From a bacterium (GTDB lineage Bacteria; Sysuimicrobiota; Sysuimicrobiia; Sysuimicrobiales; Segetimicrobiaceae), in the NCBI GenBank assembly GCA_035308905.1, contig DATGFS010000003.1, forward strand, positions 107,459-171,458: 64,000 nucleotides of DNA. The letters run 5' to 3'. Both the position numbers and the translations under genes were made by a program. The notes under the pieces were generated by a model, which was not told the origin of the DNA, searched no databases, and saw only the letters and a list, made by a program, of their open reading frames with translations. Positions 7,841 through 16,155 of this stretch are shown here, in pieces. Each line of letters starts with the position of its first letter. Positions within the stretch are counted from its first letter, which is position 1.

Positions 7841-8656
7841 ATGTCGCCAGGCGAGGAAAAGCCCTCCGCCGGCCCCGGCGTCTATTTGGAGCGGCTCACG
7901 TGGCCCGAGGCGGCCGCGCTGTTCGGCCGCGACCCGCTGATCGTACTGCCGATCGGCGCGGCGGCCAAGGAACACGGCCCGCACCTCCCGCTGGGCACCG
8001 ATCGCCTCCTCGCCGACCATCTCGCGGCGCGGATCGCCGAGCGCGTCCCCGCGATCGTCGCCCCGACCGTCACCTACGGCTACTACCCGTCGTTCGTGGG
8101 GTTTCCGGGCAGCACGCACCTGGAAGCGTCCACCTTCGGTGCCATGATCGGCGAGATCATCATCTCGCTCCACCGGCACGGACCGCGGCGGTTCCTCGTC
8201 CTCAACACCGGAATCTCGACCTTCCCGGTGCTCGAAGTCACGGCGCGCGACCTACGGCTCCGCTACTCCGTGCTCGTCGGCGTCACCCGAATCGAAGACC
8301 TCGGCGGCCGGGCGCTCGACGGGCTGCTCGAGCAGCCGGCGGGCAGCCACGCCGATGAATACGAAACGTCCGTGCTCCTTGCGATCGCGCCGGAGGCGGT
8401 CCGGACCGACCGCGCCGTGCGGGAGATCCCCGACCGCCCGCGGCCACGCGGCCTCTTCGTCCCGGCGCCGCTCCCGGCGCCCGGCGTCGGGAGGCCGGAG
8501 GCGACGGGGGTCTACGGCGACGCGACCCTCGCGACCCGCGAAAAAGGCGGGCGCATTCTGGCCGCGATCGTCCCGGCCCTGGTTGCCGCGGCCGAGTACG
8601 TCCGGACCGCGCCGATCGACTGGAACGCTACGTCGTCGCGGCCTGCCAGGCCTTGA
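7841..8656 (+). CDS. Divergent creatininase-family protein
   Basis: 271 residues, related to creatininase, which opens the ring of creatinine using a dinuclear metal site. The usual E-Q-H-G-P start of that site is K43-E44-H45-G-P-H here, ending at D54. The usual NGHGGN loop is replaced by N122-T-G-I-S-T, so two canonical metal ligands are changed. H170, D172, E173 and E175 in SHADEYETS are kept. The protein at 41978-42775 carries the same changes, so this is a subfamily and not damage. It is co-transcribed with the M24 gene upstream. Its last 29 bases overlap the end of a convergent, canonical creatininase-family gene. Confidence 0.88.
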   Translation: MSPGEEKPSAGPGVYLERLTWPEAAALFGRDPLIVLPIGAAAKEHGPHLPLGTDRLLADHLAARIAERVPAIVAPTVTYGYYPSFVGFPGSTHLEASTFGAMIGEIIISLHRHGPRRFLVLNTGISTFPVLEVTARDLRLRYSVLVGVTRIEDLGGRALDGLLEQPAGSHADEYETSVLLAIAPEAVRTDRAVREIPDRPRPRGLFVPAPLPAPGVGRPEATGVYGDATLATREKGGRILAAIVPALVAAAEYVRTAPIDWNATSSRPARP

Positions 8657-9431
8657 TGAACGCGACCGTCGCCTCGACGTAGGCGTCGAACAATTCTTTC
8701 CCCCGCTCCACCGTGCCGGCGGCCGGGTCGCCGTAGGTGATGCAGCCGTTCGACGAGATCTCGTGCACCGGCGGCAGCTTGAGGGTGACGTAGCGCAGCA
8801 GCGACGGGTCGCTCCGCACCTGCGCGAGCAGGCGTTCGCGCCAGGGGTCAAGCGTCATGCGCGGCCGCGCCACCTTGTCTCTGCGCACCAGTTCCGGCTG
8901 CTGGTAGAGCATGCTCGACGTCTCGCCGATGCCGGCGTGGATGTCGAGTTTGTCGATGTTGGCCGTCAGGTAGATCTTCCGCAGCTCGGCGATGCCGAAG
9001 ACCATCGCCGACGCCGGCGTCTCGCGGGTGATGCGGTAGGCGAGGTACGTGAGGGTCGCCTCGTTGCCGCCGTGGCCGTTGGCCAGCAGGATCCGGCGAA
9101 ACCCGTGCGCCGCGAGCGACTCCGCCGCCTCCATCACGACACGGCTGAACGTCTCCTCGGAGAGCGTGATCGTGCCGGGAAAGTGCATGTGGTGCGCGGA
9201 CAGGGCCGGAAAGAGGATCGGCGCGCACAGCGCCTTGGCCCGGCGCGCCGCCGCGCGCGACACGGCGATCACCCCGAGCGTATCGGTCCCCATCGGAAGC
9301 GCGGGGCCGTGCTGCTCGATCGCCCCGAACGGCAGGATGACCGTATCGGTCGTCTTCAACAGCTCGCCGACCTCCGGCGACGTGAGATGTGGCAGGTAGT
9401 ACGGGTCCTTGGTCTCGTGGAGATCACACAT
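8628..9431 (-). CDS. Creatininase-family amidohydrolase, canonical motifs
   Basis: 267 residues with the full family signature: E39-Q-H41-G-P and D50 (GAIEQHGPALPMGTD), H120 in NGHGGNEAT, and H165/E170 in HAGIGETS. Members open cyclic amides (creatinine), deformylate, or trim peptides as in mycofactocin maturation. It is the last gene of a minus-strand operon: M24 hydrolase, alpha/beta hydrolase, binding protein, DppB, DppC, then this gene, starting 56 bases after DppC. The convergent overlap with the divergent creatininase at 8656 places two members of one superfamily end to end. The substrate presumably enters through the co-encoded transporter, which is inference. Confidence 0.9.
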   Translation of the reverse strand: MCDLHETKDPYYLPHLTSPEVGELLKTTDTVILPFGAIEQHGPALPMGTDTLGVIAVSRAAARRAKALCAPILFPALSAHHMHFPGTITLSEETFSRVVMEAAESLAAHGFRRILLANGHGGNEATLTYLAYRITRETPASAMVFGIAELRKIYLTANIDKLDIHAGIGETSSMLYQQPELVRRDKVARPRMTLDPWRERLLAQVRSDPSLLRYVTLKLPPVHEISSNGCITYGDPAAGTVERGKELFDAYVEATVAFIKAWQAATT

Positions 9432-9486
9432 GCGACCGTCCCCCCTTTTTCGAATGCGGACGCCCCGCGGGCCGGACCGGCCGGCG

Positions 9487-10341
9487 TCAGTGGCGGCCGG
9501 CGTAGCGCGGATCCAGGACGCGCGACAGGAACTCGCCGACGACGTTGAACGCGATGACCGTGATCGACAGCGCCGCGGCGGGAAAGACGAGCAGCAGCGG
9601 ATGGCCGTCGAGGTACTGGAAGCTCTCGTAGATCATCTGGCCCCAGCTCGGATGCGGCGGCTGGACACCGATGCCGATGAAGCTCAGCGTGGCTTCCGCG
9701 AGCACGAGGGTGCTGACGTCGAGCGTCGCGCGAACGATCAAGAGGTGCACGACGTTCGGCACGAGATGGCGGGCGAGGATGCGGGGCGTCGTCGCGCCGA
9801 GCGCGCGGGCGCCGTCCACGTAGTCCCGCTCGCGGATCGCGACCACTTCGCTGCGGATCGTACGGGCGGTCCCCGGCCACGCCGTCAGCACCAGCGCGAT
9901 CACGATGTTCGTGAGGCTCGGGCCGAAGATGCCGGTGACCAGGATCGCGAGGAGAATGGTCGGAAAGCCGATCAGGAGATCCACGACGCGCATGAGCGCG
10001 TTGTCCCAGGCGCCGCCGTAGTATCCGGCGACGGTGCCCCAGGTCATACCGAGCAGCGACTCGCACGCCACCGCCGCGAAGCCGACCGACAGCGAGACGC
10101 GCGCCCCGTACACGATGCGGGTGAACGAATCGCGGCCGAACTGGTCCGTGCCGAACCAGTGCGCGGCGCCGGGCCCGCGGAACAGCGCGTCGAGGTCCTG
10201 CGCGTCGTAGGCGTAGCGGATGGCAAACGGCCCCGCCACCGCCAGCACGACCACCGCGAGCAGGAAGCCGGCGCTCGCGGCGACGAGGCGGTCCCCGCCG
10301 AGCGCCTGCCGGATCGCCTTCCGGCGCTCAGTACCGAACAC
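9487..10341 (-). CDS. Peptide-type ABC transporter permease, DppC type
   Basis: 284 residues and six expected membrane helices, with an N-terminal helix at about 20-45. The typical DppC/OppC motif HWFGTDQFGRDSFTRIVYGA is followed by the EAA loop region (REDYVDGARALGATTPRILARH, seen here as VDGARALGATTPRIL) that contacts the ATPases. The GTG start overlaps the DppB end by 14 bases, so the pair is translationally coupled and forms a heterodimeric channel in the cytoplasmic membrane. No ATPase gene (DppD/DppF) is nearby, so it must share ATPases encoded elsewhere or depend on ones outside the window. Confidence 0.92.
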   Translation of the reverse strand: MFGTERRKAIRQALGGDRLVAASAGFLLAVVVLAVAGPFAIRYAYDAQDLDALFRGPGAAHWFGTDQFGRDSFTRIVYGARVSLSVGFAAVACESLLGMTWGTVAGYYGGAWDNALMRVVDLLIGFPTILLAILVTGIFGPSLTNIVIALVLTAWPGTARTIRSEVVAIRERDYVDGARALGATTPRILARHLVPNVVHLLIVRATLDVSTLVLAEATLSFIGIGVQPPHPSWGQMIYESFQYLDGHPLLLVFPAAALSITVIAFNVVGEFLSRVLDPRYAGRH

Positions 10342-11248
10342 GGGGATTGAGATACGCGTAGGAGACGTCCACCGCGAGGTTCACGAAGGAGAACAGGGCG
10401 GTGTAGACGAGCACGGTGGCCTGCAGCACCGTATAGTCCCGCTGGAAGATTGCGTTGACGGCGACCCGGGCGATGCCCGGCACGTTGAAGACGACCTCGA
10501 CGACGAACGCGCCGACGATCGCCGTCCCGAACGCCATCCCGATGGTCGTGACCACCGGCAGCGCCGCGTTCCGCAGCACGTGGCGGAAGAGCACGCGCGG
10601 GGTGCGCAGGCCCTTGCTGCGGGCGGTGCGGACGTAGTCCTCCAGCAGCACCTGGCCGACGCTCGACCGCGCGATGCGGGTGATGAAGGCGAGCGGCGCG
10701 ATCGAGAGGACTATGACCGGCAGCACGTAGTCGCTCGGGTGGCCCCACCCGGCGACGGGCAAGAGGCGAAAATGCAGCGCGAACAGATACACGAGCGCCG
10801 CGGCGGTGACGAAACTCGGCACCGAGAGGCCCAGCACCACGCCGAACTGGATCAGCCGGTCGAGCGGCCGGCCCGGCACCGTCGCCGCGACGACGCCGAG
10901 CACCGTCCCGACGACGGCGGCCGCGGCGACGGCCAGCGTCGCCAGCCGGAGGCTGATCGGCAGCGCGGTTCGCAGCAGATCGCCGACCCGCAGCCCCGGG
11001 TTCACGTACGACGTGCCGAAGCGGAACGTGGCGAGCTGCCCGAGATAGTCGACGAACTGCGCCGCAAACGGGCGATCGAGGCCGAGCTGGTGGCGCAGCA
11101 CCGCGGCGGTGGCCGGCGTGTAGCGGTCGCCGAGCAGGGACTGCACCGGATCGCCCGGCGCGAGGTGTCCCGCCACAAAGATCAGCAGCGCCGCGCCGAG
11201 GAACAGCGGCACGGCCATCGCGAGGCGGTAGAGGACGTAGCGGACCAC
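10328..11248 (-). CDS. Peptide-type ABC transporter permease, DppB type
   Basis: 306 residues. It begins with the family's first membrane helix (YRLAMAVPLFLGAALLIFVA), then HLAPGDPVQSLLGD, a periplasmic stretch, LPVAGWGHPSDYVLPV and the EAA loop DYVRTARSKGLRTPRVLFRH. It ends NPRVRY as usual for DppB. GTG start at 11248. It is separated from the upstream binding-protein gene by 66 bases that hold a strong hairpin (11279-11309). Forms the membrane channel with the DppC protein that follows. Confidence 0.92.
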   Translation of the reverse strand: MVRYVLYRLAMAVPLFLGAALLIFVAGHLAPGDPVQSLLGDRYTPATAAVLRHQLGLDRPFAAQFVDYLGQLATFRFGTSYVNPGLRVGDLLRTALPISLRLATLAVAAAAVVGTVLGVVAATVPGRPLDRLIQFGVVLGLSVPSFVTAAALVYLFALHFRLLPVAGWGHPSDYVLPVIVLSIAPLAFITRIARSSVGQVLLEDYVRTARSKGLRTPRVLFRHVLRNAALPVVTTIGMAFGTAIVGAFVVEVVFNVPGIARVAVNAIFQRDYTVLQATVLVYTALFSFVNLAVDVSYAYLNPRVRY

Positions 11249-11278
11249 GGACCGCGGCGGGACTAGCGGGTGTGGCGG

Positions 11279-11309
11279 CCGGGGCCGCGGCCTCGCGCCG
11301 CGGCCCCGG
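11279..11309 (-). terminator. Strong hairpin between binding protein and DppB
   Basis: A 12-bp perfect GC-only stem (CCGGGGCCGCGG / CCGCGGCCCCGG) with a seven-base loop lies between the binding-protein stop and the DppB start. There is no T-tract after it, so it is probably not a full intrinsic terminator. Such hairpins after binding-protein genes usually stabilise the upstream mRNA or attenuate read-through, giving excess binding protein over permease. Confidence 0.65.
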
Positions 11310-11314
11310 AGCCG

Positions 11315-12904
11315 CTACTTCTCGATCGAGACGGTGTCAAACGGCAGCCAGCCGTTCACCGCGGGCGACGTACGGAGCCCCTTCACGTAGGGCTTCTTCA
11401 AGTACGCAAACTGCGTGAACATGAGCGGTACGGCCCCGACGTCCTCGATCATCAGCGCCTCCGCCTTGTGATACAGCGCGATGCGGTCGGTTTCGTTGGG
11501 CGCCGCGTTGGCCTGGTCGACCAGTTTGTCGAAGTCCGGATTGTTGTAGTTCAGCCGGTTGAGCGGCGAGGTGCTGTACAGCAAGATATCCAGGTAGTCG
11601 CTGTAGTCGAGGTAGTCCGCGGACCAGCCGCTCAGGAACGACTGGTACACGGTCCGCTTGTTCAAGTTGGTGATGAACGTCGCAAACTCCGTCCGCTCGA
11701 GCGTGGCGTCGACCCCGAGATTCTGCTTCAGCATGGCGACGGCCGGCTCGCCCTCCATTTGGGCGACGGGGCCGAACGGGTTCATCGCGATGCGGAACGG
11801 CGGCAGTTTGCCGGCCACGCCCGCCTCCTCGAGCAGCTTACGCGCGCCCGCGGGGTCGTACGGCAGGCCCTTGTAGCCGGCGTAGAACCCCGGAATCCCC
11901 GGCGGGGTGAACACGCTCGCCGGCGTGTAGAATCCGAAGAACACCGTCCGGGCGATCCGCGCCTTGTCGATCGCCATCGCGAACGCGCGGCGGACGCGGC
12001 GATCCCTGAAGGGCGCGTAGACGCGCGGATTGAGCCCCAGATAGAGGATCTGCGCGCGGGGGTACACGAGTAGTTCCTGCTTGAGCTTGGCGTCGGTACT
12101 GATGCGCTGGTAGTCGCCGAGCGGCACCAGGATAAAGTCGAGTTGCCCGGCGAGATACTCGGACAGCTGCGTGCGCGCCTCGGTCACGATCGGAATGCTG
12201 ATCGCGGCGACCTTGGGGGCCCCGGCGTAGTAGCGCGGGCTGGCCGCGAGCGTGAAATGGTCGTTGTGGGCCCACTCCTTCAATATAAAGGGCCCCGTGC
12301 CGGCGTCCTGCGTCGTGTACCAGCCCTGACCCCGGGCCACCACGTCCTTGTCCATCACCACCGCGGCGTAGTAGGCGAGCCGGTTAAGGAAGCCGCCGCG
12401 GTGGGCCGGATTCAGGACGAACCGCAGCGTGGTCGGGTTGACCGCGGTGATGCCGGCGATGCCGTCGGCGCCGCTCTGGAACGCGTCGTAGCCCTGGATG
12501 CCCGAGACGACGACCGAGCCCACCGGCGACTTGAGCGCCGGGCTGCCCATCCGCTCGAACGACCACTTCCAGTCGGCGGCGGTCGCCTTGCGGCCGCTGT
12601 GGAAGTACATGTTGTCCCGCAGGTGGAAGGTGTAGACGAGGCCGTTCGGCGAGATGTCCCAGCTGCTCGCCGCCTGGGGCAGCAGCCTGCCGTTCGCGTC
12701 GAGCCCCACGAGCGTGTTGTACATCAAGAACACGACGGGCGCGGACGCCGAGTCCACCGCGTAATACGGATCCAATGTCGGCGCCTCGCCGCTGAGCGGC
12801 GTCCGGAACACCTGCGGCATCTGCGCCCTCGCCGCCGGCCACGGCCCCGCGGCCGCCACGGCAAGCAGCACCATCACACCTATTGTCATCACACGACGGA
12901 TCAC
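11315..12904 (-). CDS. Peptide-type ABC transporter substrate-binding protein
   Basis: 529-residue secreted solute-binding protein of family 5. The GTG at 12904 has GGGGGA a few bases upstream; longer readings to 12958 lack this. A signal peptide with hydrophobic core (MTIGVMVLLAVAAAGPW) ends near AARAQ. The mature part shows RTPLSGEAPTLDPYYAVD, LMYNTLVGLD, KATAADWKWSFERM and, near the C-terminus, SGWSADYLDYSDYLDILLY. It is a close paralogue of the proteins at 1-785 and 17247-18842. Co-transcribed with DppB and DppC downstream and the alpha/beta hydrolase and M24 genes upstream, which suggests imported solute is hydrolysed at once. Ligand unknown. Confidence 0.93.
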   Translation of the reverse strand: MIRRVMTIGVMVLLAVAAAGPWPAARAQMPQVFRTPLSGEAPTLDPYYAVDSASAPVVFLMYNTLVGLDANGRLLPQAASSWDISPNGLVYTFHLRDNMYFHSGRKATAADWKWSFERMGSPALKSPVGSVVVSGIQGYDAFQSGADGIAGITAVNPTTLRFVLNPAHRGGFLNRLAYYAAVVMDKDVVARGQGWYTTQDAGTGPFILKEWAHNDHFTLAASPRYYAGAPKVAAISIPIVTEARTQLSEYLAGQLDFILVPLGDYQRISTDAKLKQELLVYPRAQILYLGLNPRVYAPFRDRRVRRAFAMAIDKARIARTVFFGFYTPASVFTPPGIPGFYAGYKGLPYDPAGARKLLEEAGVAGKLPPFRIAMNPFGPVAQMEGEPAVAMLKQNLGVDATLERTEFATFITNLNKRTVYQSFLSGWSADYLDYSDYLDILLYSTSPLNRLNYNNPDFDKLVDQANAAPNETDRIALYHKAEALMIEDVGAVPLMFTQFAYLKKPYVKGLRTSPAVNGWLPFDTVSIEK

Positions 12905-12941
12905 GCCGATCCCCCCTTCGACCGAGTTCAACCGCGCGACG

Positions 12942-13706
12942 TTACACGTATCGTGCAAGAAACGGCAGCACTACGGGCACCCACAACTGCGGCGCGTGCA
13001 CCCAAATTTGATGCGCCTCCATCGGCGAGGCCCCGAACGGCGGAAAGAGATGCCGCTCGCAGACCCCGTCCGCCGCCCGCCGGCGGGCGGCGAGTGCTGC
13101 GGACGGCGTGACGTCGAAGTCGTTCTCCGCCTGCAGCAGCAGCAGCGGGCACCGAATGGCATCGGCGTGGGTCAGCAGAAACGGCCGCAGTCCCGGCACC
13201 GGACCCCAACTCATCGCCGCCGCGGCGAATGAGACGCAGGCCCTCACCCGCTCGTCGCGCGCCGCCGCGAGCAGCGAGTTGATGCCGCCGTACGAGGAGC
13301 CCATCACGCCGACGCGGTCGGGATCCGCCCCGGGCATCGCGCGCACGAAGCGCAGCGCCGCGAGCACGTCGTCGCTCTCAGCCAGAAGGCGGGCGCAGAC
13401 CTGCTCGTCGTGCCCGGGCGCGCCGGCGGGCGCCGGCACCTCCTCGAGCCGCGAGGGGCCGGGCGACCCGGCATACCCGCGCCGGAACGGGACGAACACC
13501 GCGTAGCCGGCGTCGGTCAGCACGCGTGCCACGCCCGGCTTACTGTCCTGCTCGAGGCCGCTGCCGTGGTTCAGAACGACCGCGGGCACGGGACCGCCGC
13601 GGCCCCCGCCGCCGGCCCCCGGCGCCGGGAGGTAGCGGTACGCGATGAGATCGCGGCCGGCGCTCGGAAACAGGAGGCGCTCGCCGGGATGGCTTCCGGT
13701 TACCAC
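12942..13706 (-). CDS. Dienelactone-hydrolase-like alpha/beta hydrolase
   Basis: About 254 residues. The alpha/beta-hydrolase marks are the oxyanion-hole region VVLNHGSGLEQD, the nucleophile elbow VGVMGSSYGGINSL (Ser in GSSYGG), the acid in LLLQAENDFDVTPS, and a C-terminal His in MEAHQIW. It is related to dienelactone hydrolases and acyl-peptide-hydrolase-like esterases. The GTG at 13706 overlaps the M24 stop codon region by seven bases; no ATG candidate exists, and translation is probably coupled to M24. No signal peptide, so cytoplasmic. It would cleave an ester, lactone or amide in the imported substrate or its breakdown product. Confidence 0.85.
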   Translation of the reverse strand: MVTGSHPGERLLFPSAGRDLIAYRYLPAPGAGGGGRGGPVPAVVLNHGSGLEQDSKPGVARVLTDAGYAVFVPFRRGYAGSPGPSRLEEVPAPAGAPGHDEQVCARLLAESDDVLAALRFVRAMPGADPDRVGVMGSSYGGINSLLAAARDERVRACVSFAAAAMSWGPVPGLRPFLLTHADAIRCPLLLLQAENDFDVTPSAALAARRRAADGVCERHLFPPFGASPMEAHQIWVHAPQLWVPVVLPFLARYV

Positions 13707-15004
13707 ACGCGCAACGGGCAGCCCGACAGCGCCTCGGCCCCGGTCGGCGTGATCAGGACCGTCTCCTCGATGCAGGCCGTGCCGAAGTTCATCCGGATCA
13801 GCATCGGCTCGAGCGCGAAGATGTTCCCCGGCCGGAGGACATCCGTCGTCGCCGGACGCAGGGACGGCCGCTCGAAGAGCGAGCAGCCGAGGCCGTGACC
13901 AAAGCCCTTGGGCATGTAGTCCGCTTCGTAGCCGGTCCGCACCGCGATCGTCCGCGCGGCCGCGATCATGTCCTGCACCGGCACGCCGGGACCGGCCTTC
14001 GCGAGCGCCGCCTCGAACATCTCGAGTCCGGTATCCAGGAACCGCCGCTGCTCGGCGCTCGGTGTGCCGACGACCGTCGAGCGCGACACGTCGGCGCAGT
14101 ACCCGTGGTAGGTCGCGGCCATGTCGAGGAACACCATGTCGCCCGGCTCCATCACGCGATCCGACGGGGCGCAGTGCTTGAGGCCGGCGCGAGAGCCGGT
14201 GGCGACCGCGCTCTCGAAGGCGAGGGCGTCCGCGCCCTCGGCGAACGCGACCGCGTGCGCCCGGGACGCGACGTCGAACTCGCGCGCGCCCGGCGCGAGC
14301 GCCCGCAGCGCCTCCTCGTGCATCCGGCCCGAGATGCGCGCCGCGCGCCGCATCGCTTCGATCTCGAGCGGCGACTTGACCGCGCGGACCTCCATCAGCA
14401 GGTCGTCCGCCGGAATCCAGGTGGCGCGGGGCAGACGCTCCTCGAGCGCGACCATCACGTGGTGCGGCACGATCGGTCCGCCCGCGACCCCGATCCGGTC
14501 GGCCGCGGCCCCGGCCTCTTGAATCCGGTCGGCCGCATGGCCGGCGACGCTCGTCTCGGGGCTCCGGACGAACCCGGGGCGCTCGGCGCCGCGGACGTCG
14601 TCGAGCCACGCCGTCCAGATCATGGTATGCATCGGCTCCCCGTGCATCAGCCAGTTCGTGGTCAGCATCGGCGGCCCCGAGGCGGGAATGACGACGACGG
14701 TGTCGCCCGCGCTGGTCTCGAAATTCACGAGATACCGCCCGTTGCCGGGATCGGCGCCGTTGGAGTAGGCGACGAGCGCGGCGAGCCCTTCCGCCTTGAG
14801 GCGCGCCTGCACGGCCGTGATGCGGCGCTCGTACTCCGACTGCGGAAACGGCATCGTCCGCCACGGACGGCGCGCGTCGGGATCGTAGGGAACCTTCGCC
14901 TGGTAGACCGGCAGAACGCCACCCCGCTCGCTCCCGCGTATATCGAGTGAGCGCGCGGGTGCGCCGCTTCCTCTTCCGATCCCGCCGCAACGAGTCCTGC
15001 CCAT
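13700..15004 (-). CDS. M24-family metallohydrolase
   Basis: 434 residues if the ATG at 15004 is used. The homologous part starts about 35 residues later (VYQAKVPYDPDARRPW), and the true start could be a rare codon near there, since no ATG, GTG or TTG lies between and the 15004 start has no clear ribosome site. Metal ligands are complete: D294 (VFLDMAATY), D305 (YCADVSRS), H370 (GHGLGCS), E399 (FALEPMLI) and E413 (ACIEETV). First gene of the minus-strand operon that continues through the alpha/beta hydrolase, binding protein, permeases and creatininase-family gene. Divergent from the LLM gene at 15043. Confidence 0.88.
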   Translation of the reverse strand: MGRTRCGGIGRGSGAPARSLDIRGSERGGVLPVYQAKVPYDPDARRPWRTMPFPQSEYERRITAVQARLKAEGLAALVAYSNGADPGNGRYLVNFETSAGDTVVVIPASGPPMLTTNWLMHGEPMHTMIWTAWLDDVRGAERPGFVRSPETSVAGHAADRIQEAGAAADRIGVAGGPIVPHHVMVALEERLPRATWIPADDLLMEVRAVKSPLEIEAMRRAARISGRMHEEALRALAPGAREFDVASRAHAVAFAEGADALAFESAVATGSRAGLKHCAPSDRVMEPGDMVFLDMAATYHGYCADVSRSTVVGTPSAEQRRFLDTGLEMFEAALAKAGPGVPVQDMIAAARTIAVRTGYEADYMPKGFGHGLGCSLFERPSLRPATTDVLRPGNIFALEPMLIRMNFGTACIEETVLITPTGAEALSGCPLRVW

Positions 15005-15042
15005 GAAGGACTTGTCCGGAGGGCGCCGGAAGCACCGGCGCC

Positions 15043-16107
15043 ATGAGCGCGGCGCTCGAGTTCGGTATTCAATTTCACCTCGCCTCGACGGTCGACCGCT
15101 ACGCAACCCCAGATCTCGCAGCGCTCGGCGAGGCCGCGGAGCGCGGGGGGTTCAGCCAAGTCTGGGTCACCGACAATCTCGGCGCGCGGAACCCGTTTGT
15201 CGTCCTCGCGGCCCTGGCGCCGCGCGTGCGGATCAAGCTGGGCGCCGCCGTCGTCGTGCAGTACTTTCGCAATCCGGTCGACGTCGCGGATGCGATCGCG
15301 ACGTTGACCGAGCTGACCGGCGGGCGCGAGCTCGGCGTCGGGCTCGCGCGCGGCAGCCTCTCGAAGACCCCCCAATACGTCCGGCCGTCCGATCCGATCG
15401 CCATCCTGGAAGAAACGGCCGGCATGCTGCGGCATCTACTGGCCGGCGACGGCGTGCAATTTGCCCGATACCCCGCGCTGACATCCTATTTCAACCTCTC
15501 GCCCAAGGGCGAAGGACGCTTGGGCATGCGTCCGGCCGGTCCGGTCCGCCTGTACGGCGGGGGCAACGGGCCTCGGGCGCTCGAGGTCGCGGGCCGGGCG
15601 ATGGACGGCGTGATCTACGGCGGATCGTTCCTCGCAGCGGCGCGCGCCGAGACGATCGGCCGCTCGGTCGAGATCGCGGACCGCGCCGCCGGGCGGAGCG
15701 CTCCCGGGAAGACACTGCGAAAGGTCGCGGAGGTAAACGTGTCGCTGTCCGCCGATCGAGCCGCCGCCAGGCGCTATGCCAGGCCGTTCGCAGCCACGGT
15801 GATCGGTCACCTGCATGCGACGGGCTGGGCCGCGGATGATTTCCGCCGAGCGGGCGTGGAGCCGGAGGACGTCGGGCGCCTCGTCGCCGCCCGGCGCGCA
15901 GGGGCGCCGGAGGACGCCGCGGCCGCGATGGTGACCGACGGCATGATCGACGCGACGATCATCGCGGGCGATCCTCGAGCGTGCGCACCCCGGCTCGACG
16001 CGGCCTGCGCCGCGGCGGCCCGGCTGGAGTTTCACCAAGTGATGTTCTCCAAGCTCGGGCCCGACTACGGCGAGGCCATCGGCCTGCTCGCGGACTGGCT
16101 GCCGTAA
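15043..16107 (+). CDS. LLM-class flavin-dependent oxidoreductase
   Basis: 354-residue bacterial-luciferase-like TIM-barrel protein. These enzymes use FMN or F420, and act as monooxygenases or as F420-dependent reductases and dehydrogenases. Evidence: FGIQFHLASTVDRYATPDLAALGEAAER at the start (seen as ALGEAAERGGFSQVWVTDN), the strand VRIKLGAAVVV, GGRELGVGLARGS, and VRLYGGGNGPRALEVAGR, which binds the cofactor phosphate. It is first in a plus-strand operon with a D-threonine-aldolase-like enzyme and a binding protein. A second LLM enzyme is beside another binding protein at 39321-40316. Cofactor and substrate cannot be told from sequence. Confidence 0.88.
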   Translation: MSAALEFGIQFHLASTVDRYATPDLAALGEAAERGGFSQVWVTDNLGARNPFVVLAALAPRVRIKLGAAVVVQYFRNPVDVADAIATLTELTGGRELGVGLARGSLSKTPQYVRPSDPIAILEETAGMLRHLLAGDGVQFARYPALTSYFNLSPKGEGRLGMRPAGPVRLYGGGNGPRALEVAGRAMDGVIYGGSFLAAARAETIGRSVEIADRAAGRSAPGKTLRKVAEVNVSLSADRAAARRYARPFAATVIGHLHATGWAADDFRRAGVEPEDVGRLVAARRAGAPEDAAAAMVTDGMIDATIIAGDPRACAPRLDAACAAAARLEFHQVMFSKLGPDYGEAIGLLADWLP

Positions 16108-16155
16108 CCGCGGCGCCAAAGGAGAGCCCGTCTCCCGCAGGTAAGCAAAGAGGCG

